64,000 bases of DNA from Chamaecrista fasciculata (taxonomy: Eukaryota; Streptophyta; Magnoliopsida; Fabales; Fabaceae): assembly GCA_003254925.1 (NCBI GenBank), contig QANZ01004029.1:101567-165566 (forward strand), written 5' to 3'. The position numbers and the translations under genes are program-made. This document shows positions 24,198-35,175 of the stretch, piece after piece. A model generated the notes under the pieces. That model saw nothing but the letters and a program-made list of their open reading frames with translations. It was not told the origin of the DNA and made no database searches. Positions within the stretch are counted from its first letter, which is position 1. Each line of letters begins with the position of its first letter.

Positions 24198-24964
24198 GGG
24201 TAAATTATACAAAAGGACCCTATGGTTTGGCCCATTTTCAGATAGGGTCCCTGTGGTTTAAAAAGTGTCAAATTGGGGGTCTGTGGTTTCCTCCGTTAGC
24301 AAAAAGGGTCCTGAGGTATATTTTCGTCCAAAATTTGACGGAAATTTTGGCTAAAACACTATTTTAAGACCCTAACTATTAATTTTTATGTGATTGACTC
24401 CCTGTTATGCAATTTGAAAGAAACAAAATTAAGAGGGGATTATTATGCAATTAGAGCAAAATTGATTTTCATTCCAGAAATTTGCAATCGCACGCACAGT
24501 TCGGTCTTCCTCCCCATCTCCACCTTGATCTTCTTCAAAGCCCATCGCCGCCGCCGTCCATCACTGCTTCCTCGGCGCCTTCCCTCCGGCAGACGGAGGA
24601 AGCAGTGATTGGACGACAGCGACGATGGGCTTTGAAGAAAATGAAGGTGGAGATAGGGAGGAAGACCAAACTGTGCGTGCAATTGCAAATTTCTGGAAAG
24701 AAAATCAATTTTGCTCAAATTGCATAATAATCTCCTCCTAATTTTGTTTCTTTCAAATTGCATAATAGGGAGTCGATCGCATAAAAATTAATAGTTAGGG
24801 TCTTAAAATAGTATTTTAGCCAAAATTTTCGTCAAATTTTGGACGAAAATATACCTCAGGACCCTTTTTGCTAACGGAGGAAACCACAGACCCCCAGTTT
24901 GACAATTTTTAAACCACAAAGACCCTATCTGAAAATGTGTCAAACCACATTGTGTAATTTACCC
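24198..24964. mobile_element. MULE-like fold-back element, near-palindromic, 767 bp
   Basis: Starts GGGTAAATTATACAAAAGGA and ends with the inverse (TGTGTAATTTACCC). A perfect 9-bp duplication TAAAGTTTT flanks it (24189-24197 and 24965-24973). The arms run almost to the centre, so the element is one long hairpin. The G/C-rich middle (about 24515-24665) contains the same sequence in both orientations around a CCGCCGCCG / CTCCGGCAGACGG loop and differs in composition from the arms. Open frames on both strands are mirror images and not genes. Confidence 0.9.
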
Positions 24965-25102
24965 TAAAGTTTTTATATGGAATAATTAATTGATTAATTA
25001 CTAGCTACGTACTTTCACAAATTATTCATTATAACTCCATACATTTTTTTTTTTGTAAATTAAAAAGGTTCACACAATCATATATTAATATAATTTAAAG
25101 GT

Positions 25103-25350
25103 GTCAAAACGAGTCAGACCGGCTANTAATCATTCAATATTAATCACTAGTACATCGAAAATTATATATATTATTTTAAATAAGGTAGGTTAGCTCGTCA
25201 ACTCACTCAAGTTAACTCACCTCGAGTTGCGAATTATGTGAGCCAACCCACGCGAACTATAATTTTGGTGAACTGGATTTCATTAACCTGACTCACCAAT
25301 TTAACAAGTTAAACAAGTCAATTCATCGAGTTGGGCTCATTTTAACGACT
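25103..25350. repeat. MITE-like repeat
   Basis: Repeated CTCA/GAGT words (AACTCACTCAAGTTAACTCA) between a start like GGTGTCAAAACGAGTC and an end like GGGCTCATTTTAACGAC, a weak inverted pair of a type common in plants. It contains one N at 25126. No target duplication established. Confidence 0.35.
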
Positions 25351-26417
25351 AATCTATTGATGCTTCTTGAACAAATATAAATGCAAAATATGAATTTACT
25401 AAAAGAAAAATAATTGCATGCATGAATATATATATATATATATATAAACGAATTGTAGAGACTTTTTAAGCTAATTATATCGTTGACGTTGTGCTTGGGG
25501 TTGGCACATTTTTGCATGTAGCTTGTAAGTGGTCCACATGTAATTAAATAACACAAAGATTAATTAACGGACTAACATCGTCTCATTATTCGTATAGGTT
25601 AGCCATTTTTTTACGTTGATCCTCCAACGTGAGATTGACAACACAGAACATTAGACCAAGAAAATCGTGCTTAATTATACTCCTATGCTCGTAACTTTTT
25701 AGTTATCATATATAGTTTTCTTCAGATATATATATATATATATATATACGTTCTCTGATAAGTCAATAATTATCATGGAAATCATCACTTTATTGAGATT
25801 ATCGTATCATATTGCGCTCACTTCTCTCTAGCTCCTCATAAATTGGAGTGAATAAAAAAATCAATTCAATTGTACTTTTTTTATAATAAATTCAACTGTA
25901 CTTTTTGGTTGAAGTTCTGTATTGTTTTCACATTTTATTAATGCACTCCTCTTTGAACCAAATGTGGTAAAATGGCTGAACATTTCATTACAGCAAAAGA
26001 TCTTAATATACACCAATCCATCACATGCTCTAGGCACGGAAACAAATGCAATGAAAGTAGAAAAATAACTAACTGTACAGGTGGCGCACTAATACATACA
26101 GAAAGAATGGCTATTTAACCGATATATATTTTAAAAAATAAATATTTACTGAATAATAATTATTATAAAAATATTCACCAATATATNTTTTATCCAGAAA
26201 GAATATTCTAGCTAAAGGAAATACAATAAAATGCAATATTCACAATTAATACGTGTACACTCTTTCTATCAAGAAAAAAAATAAATTCAATTCGCATCAA
26301 GTATACAAATCAACCGGTTGAGAATTTATCTAATTTAACTAAGATTTTTAGTTTGAAATTTGAAAATATAATTGTATTAAATACATCGTGAAAGGTAGAT
26401 GGAAATTTCTCATTGAT
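25351..26417. other. Intergenic, nothing recognised
   Basis: AT-rich with two TA microsatellites (about 25427-25446 and 25727-25748) and an ambiguous base at 26187. No coding signal. Confidence 0.35.
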
Positions 26418-26422
26418 CTTTA

Positions 26423-26921
26423 TGTTGAAGTCTCACATCGCTTAGTTAAAGGGCCTTCTAACACTATATATAATGGGACAACCCTCTCCCTATGAGAGCT
26501 CTTTTGGGGAGAGTAAGGCCTTTCTACATGGTATCAGAGTCTGGGCGTGTGGGACGGATGAGCCTTACTGTGGGCTGCCCTGGGAATAACCTGTTGGCTT
26601 CACGCCCAAGTTGGGCGTAAGGGGGACGTGTTGAAGTCCCACATCACTTAGTTAAAGGGCCTTCTAACACTATATATATAATGGGGCAACCCTCTCCCTC
26701 TGAGAGCTCTTTTGGGGAGAGTTAGGTCTTTCGACATGGTATTAGAGCCTTACTGTGGGCTGCCCTGGGAATAACCCGTTGGTTTCACGCCCGAGTTGGG
26801 CGTGAGGGGGGCGTGTTGAAGTCTCACATCGCTTAGTTAAAGGGCCTTCTAACTCTATATATATAATGAGGCAATCCTCTCCCTATGAGAGCTCTTTTGG
26901 GGAGAGTTAGGCCTTTCTACA
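26423..26921 (+). mobile_element. TRIM retrotransposon with three LTRs
   Basis: Three near-identical LTRs, 26423-26528, 26629-26736 and 26814-26921, each start TGTTGAAGTC(C/T)CACATC and end in CA. They are separated by two internal segments (26529-26628 and 26737-26813) that begin TGGTATCAGAGT / TGGTATTAGAGC (initiator-Met primer site) and end in purine runs (AAGGGGGACG, GAGGGGGGCG). A perfect 5-bp duplication CTTTA (26418-26422 and 26922-26926) flanks the whole array, so it is one insertion. The second internal segment lacks about 23 bp present in the first. Non-coding. Confidence 0.9.
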
Positions 26922-26926
26922 CTTTA

Positions 26927-28821
26927 TAATTAAAAGAAATCAATTCAATTCAATATAATTAAATAATTAAATTAAATCAATAAAAAGCTTACCTTTAGTT
27001 AGTTTAATTTTGATTGAATAGATAGTTACGTTGACACATTAAAATTGGTTTAATAGAGTTATTATATAAAAATATACATTGTCAAGCCATTCTAATAATT
27101 GAACTAACTATTATAGTTGAAAAGCTTCCACTCAATAATTTATTCAATGTAGATCTGGTTACGGTAACATTTCCAGATATAGTTATAGTCACACTACTAT
27201 TTATGATTCTAGTAGATTCAACAACCACATGCCTTTCTATTTCTTTGAGTTAAAATCTTTAAAAATGTTGAATGTTGGAGAAAGTGAAATAGCAAGTGAA
27301 TCTTTCTAGCGCTTTATGCATCTCGAGGAAATTAGTGAATTCTCAAGCCAAGGATCATGACGAACTCGATGACTTCATAGAACTTCTATTATTTACCCTT
27401 AACTTTGTTAGTTAAGAAGTTGTTTGGTATAAATTATAAGACTAGTCTCAAGATTATGAGGTCAAAGTAAGTTAATCTTTTATTTAATATACAAATTAAA
27501 ATAATATGACTTAATCCTATGAATCTTCATATTTTTATTCTCACCTAAGGGGGTGAAAATACTCTGATCTCATGCGATGAACTTATTTTAATCAAAGTAA
27601 ATTGGCTATAAACTACCCCCATAAAACTAAACTAATTACTTTTTAGTATTTTTGTTGTTTTGAAAATTATGTCTATTATGTTTTGAATTAATATTATGTG
27701 GTATGTTACACCAATATCTATTGGGCAAAAGACTTGGAGGAGTGAAAATCCATGTCTGAGCATGCTTTCTTACTAAGCGTTGGGGTCATCTTGTGGAGAA
27801 GTCATGCACTTTCTCTGTCTACCATGGACATATAGTTTGTTGTGTGATCATCAACAATACAAAGGATAGTTTGACTTGAAAAGATTTTAAGTCACTTTAC
27901 AAGCAAAGTTGATGATCTGGTGACATTAATTTATTGTAGCCAGATGATTGGTTTACAACAAGAAAGCATAAATACAATGAAGGGACACAAGTAACTTCAC
28001 AAGAGACATTGTTACACAGCAGTAAGCCACTATGTGGTATTTTCCTACGCACAAAGAAGTAATTGCAAAGGGGTCAAGCTCTCACAGTTTGACTTATGAT
28101 AGAGCATTGACTTTTACCCCTCATGATCCCTTAGTGATGGATTAGTCTGTGGAGATACATGCTATAAAATACTATCTAAGATATGTTAGGATGTCACCTC
28201 TGAGTAAGGCAAGGAAAGGTGTTTAGAGGGACTAATTAGGTCTCCAATTTTCCTACATTGGTATTGTTTAGATATGCATCCATATACATGCAAGATCCTT
28301 GAGATTACATAGATTAAGGTGATTTAATATATTAACTTGCTTTATGTGTGTGTTAAACTCTCAAGTCATGAGAAAAGTTTTATAAGAGCTCTTGTTTATT
28401 ACACAATAGACAGGTATATATATGTTGTATAGGGCTTGTGAGATTGGCTAACTCACCTGAACAATATAATTACTTTAGACACACATGTGGTTTGGAAGAT
28501 GAGACTTGGAAGCAGTTGATAAGCGACGAATGATAGATAGGAAAACACCACTGAGAATTAACATGTTGTCCTAATAAATATATTAGAATGAGATCTGCTA
28601 ACATGATGAGATCTTATGATCGGATTATGAATCCCTTTTTTCATTTTTCTTTTCATGTTTTCCTTTTTATTCTTGAATTCATGGGCTTCTTTTATGTAAT
28701 TATGGTTAAAGATTTGTAGGAACAATGGATACATCACCAAAGGCATTACAAATTTTCAGAGATCCTTTATGAATTTATGCTTTTTCAAGAACAGAAACTA
28801 AATCAAAACTGATAAAAAAAA
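26927..28821. other. Intergenic, unidentified
   Basis: No open frame longer than about 60 codons and no recognisable domain. Part of it (about 27700-28500) is less AT-rich and resembles LTR or leader sequence of an old retroelement, but I find no LTR ends, primer site or duplication to support that. Confidence 0.3.
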
Positions 28822-28935
28822 GGGTAAATTACACTTTGGTACCCTATTCTATGGACTGGTTTCACTTTGGTACCCTGTTCTTTACACAGTTAACACTTTG
28901 GTACCCAAATTTATTTTTCTGTTCAGTTTTGATGG
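28822..28935 (+). repeat. Solitary MULE-type terminus
   Basis: GGGTAAATTACACTTTGGTACCC followed by two more CTTTGGTACCC words at about 27-30-bp steps is the same design as the Pack-MULE arm at 15728. I find no inverted partner before 29415, so this is probably a truncated element. A short unrelated palindrome (GTTTTACCGTTT / AAACGGTAAAAC) follows at about 29075-29115. Confidence 0.5.
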
Positions 28936-29414
28936 TGAAGTCACACGTGACCATCATGTGCACAGTAAAAACACTCACATGTCCATTTTCCTCTCATTTT
29001 TCACGATTTAGACGTTAAAACACTAAAAAATCATCAAAAACACTGAGATTTGAAGTGAGAGGATATTGAAGTGTTTTACCGTTTGAATCATGAAAATTGA
29101 AACGGTAAAACACTCAAAAATCGTAAAAAACACTAAGACCGTGCAAGGTCTCTCTCTTTCTCCCCGTCTTATATTTCTTTTTAATTATAACAAGAGCCAT
29201 AACTATAAATTTTCCCCCTTCATTTCTAATTTCTTTACTCATAGCTCCTTCTCTTATTTTATTTACTAGCTCCAACCTGTTACAACTATATTTTCTTCCA
29301 CAACACCTTTTATTATTTAAATTAAGTCCCTCTCATCTTATTTACACTCACAAGTCATAACTATTTACATTATTATAACTTTTAAAGTTTGCAATCCAGT
29401 CCCTTTTTATCTAT

Positions 29415-30040
29415 GGGTTTTACAAAACAGACCGGCTCGGCCCGGCCTATCACGACCTAGCCACTTAAACGGGGCAAGGCAGGTCAGGCTGTTTATAAAC
29501 GGTCTTCATTTTTAAAGTCTTATATATACCTAACTGTTGTAGCCTGCAGTCTAAACGAGTTGCCTCAAAGCTTTTTTGATTTTCTAAAAAATTTTATAAC
29601 AATATAAAATTATAAGTAATTATAAATAAATTGATTTTTTCTAATTATTTTAAAGTTAAAACTCAATAAATTTTGTCTATTATTTAAATTTTACAAACTC
29701 AATAATAAATAATTATGTTATTTTCTATTAAAAATATAAATTATTTTTTCATGAAATTTTTTTTTGTTATAAAAAAATAAATTATTTTATACTAATTAAT
29801 TATATATATATATTTAATATTTATCATAGTATAATTAATATAAAAAATTAAAATTAAAAGTTAAAAATAATAGGCGGGCTGGCTCGCGGGCTAGCCCTCC
29901 CCAACCCATTTAGCCTGTGGATTAAATGAGCTAGCCCATTTAGGCCCATTTTTAAACGGGCCTAATTTCATTCTCTCCAAGCTCACCCATTTAACGGGCG
30001 GGACGGGGCCAACCCACAGGTCAGAGGCCCAATTGACAGT
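29415..30040. repeat. MITE-like element with GGCCCG-rich ends
   Basis: G/C-rich flanks with GGCTCGGCCCGGCC at the left and AACGGGCGGGACGGGGCC at the right enclose a very AT-rich core (about 29560-29870). Ends resemble the CAATTGACAGTACTA-type terminus of plant hAT-like MITEs. Non-coding. Confidence 0.5.
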
Positions 30041-30218
30041 ACTAATTATAAGTGAATTAAACACGAGAGAAAAAATGACTCATAAGAAAAGTGACAAATT
30101 ATTGTAATTAATATAATGATGAGACCAATTTGAAACTTTTGAAATGTCTTGGAACAAAATAAAATTTCACATATACATCGTAACAATGTAACATCAATTT
30201 GACCATTAATCTATATAT

Positions 30219-30600
30219 AGGTCAAAATATCATTTTGGTCCTTAATATTTATCTTAAATTTCATTTTGATCCCTATTATTTTTCTTTTATTCTATTTTGA
30301 TCCTTAATGTTTCCCAACATCAGTTCCGTTTTGGTCCCTAACTACTAAATATGAACATATATCTCTCGTTTATGGTGCGAATGTGACGAAATCAGAGTTA
30401 CATGTTACCCTTGACAAATATTTTTTTATACCCAGTTGGGGTGTTGGCAAACGAAATCCAATCAAGCCTAAAAGTTACTCATTCATTTCATGAAGTTTGT
30501 CATATTTCTATCATTTCAAGTTTGATTGCAATAAAATCAGAGCTACGATTTACTATTGGTATCAATATGATGACCAAACCTACTTTCTAATTATTATGTA
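30219..30600. repeat. Fold-back type repeat, one side
   Basis: Begins GGTCAAAATATCATTTTGGTCC with three TTTTGGTCC/TTTTGATCC words, the same style as 21804 and 31637. An inverted right half is not evident, so it is probably incomplete. Confidence 0.35.
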
Positions 30601-31636
30601 TAATAAATGGCTTTTAAATCATTGTCCAAAAGGTATAAATCAAAAAGACCTTTTTTTTTTGGCCAATAAATCAAAAAGACCTTCAATTAATATATATATA
30701 TATATATATTTCAAAGTAAAAAGTACAAAATTTCCATATGTATGCTATGCAAATTCTAACCATGTAATTGTAACTGGTCCTGCGTGCGGTTGGTAGTGAA
30801 TGCTACCTTATCTTCAGATGAGAATTAAGCCTGTCTGTACGAGCTCATATATGTCGATGCTGTGTTTCGTACGATGATTATATAATGAGTTATACATATA
30901 ATTTCATGCGCTCAACGTTAACATTGTGAGAACACAGTAAAAAAAGATCCCACCTCTTTAATTTTGTGTCGGGTGATGAATTATTACCAATCGATGCATG
31001 TTATACATGTTTGTAACGAGTTTATATACCTTGCGATATTAATTCATTTTTAGAAAAATATTTATTTTATTTTCTTGAGATATGATCCTTAAAAAGATAG
31101 AGAAAACTTTCAAAAGACAATATATATCGATCGATGAGACAATTATAAATTTATATAATACAATGATTATGAGGTGGCGACTTATGGGTCGTTGCTAATA
31201 ATCTTGTGATTGAAACTTTTTGTGAAAAAGAAGATGGACACTGAAAGTATAAAATACAGCGAGTGAATATATTTTCGACTTCGTGTAGGTTGTAAATAAA
31301 ATACGTTTTTAGTAACAACATAGATGAATTGACACTGAAGACCTTTTACAGTAGTGATCGAAGAAGCACAATAATCATATCGCCATCGAAATAATCAGCT
31401 CCTTTTTTTTTTGGCAGAAAAATAATATACTCAAATGCTTCAGTCCTACTAGAGAATATCTTTAAAAAGAAAAAAAATCAGTGCACAAATAAAATTATAT
31501 ATGCAGACACATAAATGTTCAAAAAATAAAATGGAAAGAAGAATATATATGCAGACATAAATATCCAATTATCCATGCTCGATCAAAATCTCAATCGATC
31601 AAAATCTTCTAGCTTGAACATTTAATATATATATAT
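30601..31636. other. Intergenic, nothing recognised
   Basis: AT-rich with a TA run at about 30694-30709. No coding signal. Confidence 0.35.
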
Positions 31637-32169
31637 AGGCCAAAACTTCAAATTGGTCCCTATGCAGGGGTAGATATCATATTGGTCCCCTATGTTTCAT
31701 TTGTTTCAGATTGGCCTTACATGTTTTCATAACTTTTCAAATTGGTCACAAAAATAATGAAAATGGTCAAATATTTGTTATTTCAAGTTCAAATGCGACA
31801 AATTCAAAGCTGTGTGTTTCTTTTGACAAGTACTTTGAGGTTGTCAATAAGCAAGGTCAAATTGAGTCCTAAAAGTGGGTAACTCGTTTCACAATCAAAC
31901 AAGCGAAGTTGATCATATTTCTCTCGTTTCAAGTCTGAATGCGATAATTTTAAAACTGTTATAACTCTTAAAAAAAAGGTTCTTTCTTTGCCCAATTGAA
32001 ATTAATCATTAACAAATGAGATCAAATCGCGTCTTGAAAGTATGTTTTGACACTAATTTAAGAAATTATAAAAATATGTAAAACCAATATGAAACAAATG
32101 AAATGTAAGGGTTCAATTTGAAATCCATGCACCCCATATAAATAAGAGAACAATTTGAGGTTTTGGCCT
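31637..32169. mobile_element. MULE-like fold-back element
   Basis: Left end AGGCCAAAACTTCAAATTGG and right end, inverted, AGGCCAAAACCTCAAATTGT. Both sides are embedded in a TATATATA tract, so the target duplication cannot be read unambiguously. The interior holds TTGGTCCC words at the left and inverted forms at the right. Non-coding. Confidence 0.6.
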
Positions 32170-32247
32170 ATATATATATATACTTTTTAATTTTTTTTTC
32201 TTTTAATAACTTGTTTTTAGATCGAGAGTAGCAATAATTAATAATTA

Positions 32248-32733
32248 GGGTAAATTATACAGAAGGTCTCTGTGGTTTGACACATTTGTGGTTTAAAAAG
32301 TGACAAATAAGGGTTTGTGGTTTGCTCCGTTAACAAAAAAGGTCCTAGGAGGTATTTGTCATCCAAAACTAATGGAATTAGAACAATGTGTAGCTCACGT
32401 AACTCATTTCCACATACCCAATCCCTAATTTCTCCTCCATTGTGTAGAAATCGAACCTTATCTCCACATCCTCGTGAACCCTAACTCCCATTCTTGTCGT
32501 TTTCTTCCATTCTCGAATCCAGCCTAATCCTCAAAAATTAGGGACTGTATATGTGGAAATGGGTCACGTGAGTTGCACATTGTCCTAATTCTGTTAGTTT
32601 TGGATGGCAAATACCTCGTGGGACCCTTTTTGTTAACCGATCAAACCACAAACCCTTATTTGTCATTTTTTAAACCACATGAACCCTTCTTGTAAATGGG
32701 TCAAACTACATGAACCTTATGTGTAATTTAACC
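32248..32733. mobile_element. MULE-like fold-back element, 486 bp
   Basis: Starts GGGTAAATTATACAGAAGG and ends TGTGTAATTTAACC. A perfect 9-bp duplication TAATAATTA (32239-32247 and 32734-32742) flanks it. Arms are inverted copies and the middle (about 32400-32560) is itself partly palindromic (ATTAGGGACTGTATATGTGG against CCACATACCCAATCCCTAAT). It shares an internal motif with 15728 and 24198. No coding capacity. Confidence 0.85.
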
Positions 32734-33939
32734 TAATAATTATTGGTGATGACAATATATTTCCTGAAGTGATGGTACGTAACATCTATCTCCTCATCAA
32801 TATTAAAGTGTTGGTAACACATATATATATATATATGTACAGTTCCTTAACCCTAGGTGTGACAAATGGCCCCTACTAATTGGAAAAGCAAGTCACGCAC
32901 TACTCCTTCATTTTTTTTTTTTTGCCAGAACGCACTACTCCTTCATTATTTATAGTAATTAACTCCAAATTTGCGAATTGACCTTTGCTCTCATAAATTA
33001 AAACAGAAGTAAAATCTATACAATATTATTACATAGTATAACTCCAAACCGTTTCACAACACACCAAATTAAATGACAATCAAGACAATCCAGGTAGATG
33101 ATGGCACAACTCCATATATATATATATATGATCCCAATGGTCCAATATATGCATGTGATGCTAATATTACAAGCAATTTACAACCAAGCTTGCTAGTTAT
33201 GGAGCCCATGTGGTAGAAGAAATCAATAGTATCTTAAAAGTGTTATATATGATTGAAGTTGGAGTAGGTGATAATGCACGACAATGTCCCGTAAGTGAAC
33301 GACATTCCCATGCGACTAGACATCGTTAAAATTGTCTCCACATTCTCGTATTTATGTGTATACTTCAGTGAACTATCCCTTCCAATTTCCTTTCATGCGT
33401 ATGTATCCCCATCACCTTTCACACTACAAAAAATTAGACTTTTTGCAGCGACGATTTTCGTCGCCAATAGCTCCAAAATCGCTGCAAAAGGTTATTTGCA
33501 GCGACATAATGGTCGCTGCAAAGTCGCTGCAAGAAGCTCCGTCGCAAAAGGTTTTTGCAGCGACCAAATATTTCGCTGCCAAAACCCGTTATTTTGCAGC
33601 GATAAGATCGCTACAAAAAAAGAGGAATTGCAGCGACATGTTTGTTGCAAAAACTCCAACAAATTTCGTGGATTAAAGTGTCGCCACAAAAGCATATGCT
33701 TCTGCAGCGATGTTGTCGCTGCAAAAGATACTCTTTGGCAGCGATTTATTTGCTACAAAAGGTCTTTTTGGGCAGCAAATTAAGCATCGATGCAAAAAGG
33801 TCTATTGCAGCAATGCATTTGCGCTGCAAAAATAAAAATTGCAGCGATTTTATCTTTGCTACCAAAGAACCTTTGTTTGTAGCGAATTTTAATGTCGCTG
33901 CAAAAGGGTCTATTGCAGCAATCTTTTGTCGCTGCAAAA

Positions 33940-34561
33940 NNNNNNNNNNNNNNNNNNNNNNNNNNNNNNNNNNNNNNNNNNNNNNNNNNNNNNNNNNNNN
34001 NNNNNNNNNNNNNNNNNNNNNNNNNNNNNNNNNNNNNNNNNNNNNNNNNNNNNNNNNNNNNNNNNNNNNNNNNNNNNNNNNNNNNNNNNNNNNNNNNNNN
34101 NNNNNNNNNNNNNNNNNNNNNNNNNNNNNNNNNNNNNNNNNNNNNNNNNNNNNNNNNNNNNNNNNNNNNNNNNNNNNNNNNNNNNNNNNNNNNNNNNNNN
34201 NNNNNNNNNNNNNNNNNNNNNNNNNNNNNNNNNNNNNNNNNNNNNNNNNNNNNNNNNNNNNNNNNNNNNNNNNNNNNNNNNNNNNNNNNNNNNNNNNNNN
34301 NNNNNNNNNNNNNNNNNNNNNNNNNNNNNNNNNNNNNNNNNNNNNNNNNNNNNNNNNNNNNNNNNNNNNNNNNNNNNNNNNNNNNNNNNNNNNNNNNNNN
34401 NNNNNNNNNNNNNNNNNNNNNNNNNNNNNNNNNNNNNNNNNNNNNNNNNNNNNNNNNNNNNNNNNNNNNNNNNNNNNNNNNNNNNNNNNNNNNNNNNNNN
34501 NNNNNNNNNNNNNNNNNNNNNNNNNNNNNNNNNNNNNNNNNNNNNNNNNNNNNNNNNNNNN
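33940..34561. other. Assembly gap (622 N)
   Basis: Run of N inside the CACTA element, directly after the left subterminal repeat array. Its size may be an estimate; anything inside is unknown. Confidence 0.99.
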
Positions 34562-34608
34562 CAGCTTAACTTTAGAGGCTTTCTTATGATTTTGAATGAA
34601 CTTACTAG
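34562..34608 (+). repeat. 47-bp direct repeat, copy 1 (abuts gap)
   Basis: Identical to 34843-34889, starting CAGCTTAACTTTAGAGG. Copy 1 begins at the first base after the gap, so a gap-filling artefact is possible. Confidence 0.7.
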
Positions 34609-34842
34609 CTACAAGGCAAGAAAAACTGATTCCATCACCACTACTCAATTATTTCCTAAAAATTGATTTGCCAACTCACTCTTCAGCTTCTCCTCCACTA
34701 CTATATCCTGTGCCAACTTCACCACTACTTAATTATTTCCCCATTATTATAATAATAATAATAAGCTTCATCTATCCATGTACCTCTACATACGTGTTAT
34801 CTTCCTAGTAACATGTCCAAATAAAACCTCATCTTATTTAAG

Positions 34843-34889
34843 CAGCTTAACTTTAGAGGCTTTCTTATGATTTTGAATGAACTTACTAG
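34843..34889 (+). repeat. 47-bp direct repeat, copy 2
   Basis: Second exact copy, 281 bp downstream of copy 1. Confidence 0.7.
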
Positions 34890-35094
34890 TGTAGTGTTTT
34901 CTTAGTAACAGGGGACAACTCAAGACAAGGAAATTAATACATTATATATATAAATCAACTTCAAAACTTACTAGCTGCTACAAGGCATCAATTAAATCTC
35001 AATATATCACCAAATGAAAAACTACATTTCATATTAAATTGCAAATCATGATGTACAGGACCAAAATGACAGCACCAAAGTGAAATTGCAAACC

Positions 35095-35175
35095 ATGAAC
35101 CAGAAAACTGGTTCAAACTCTTGAACCAGAACTGAACCAGTTCTGGTTCAAGTTTGAACCAGAAAACCAGTTTCT
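35095..35175. repeat. Nested palindrome of GAACCAG / CTGGTTC words
   Basis: GAACCAGTTCTGGTTC and related words alternate in both orientations around a centre near 35135, forming a compound hairpin. It may be the middle of a small MITE. Non-coding. Confidence 0.55.

Noticed and set aside
24390-24763. Overlapping open frames on both strands with similar proteins
   Set aside because: They mirror each other because the element is a palindrome.
26423-26921. Three tandem units that look like an array with spacers
   Set aside because: Primer site, purine tract and one CTTTA target duplication identify a three-LTR TRIM.
33642-34666. Long open frames of 225-315 codons
   Set aside because: They run through the 622-N gap; apparent length is an artefact.
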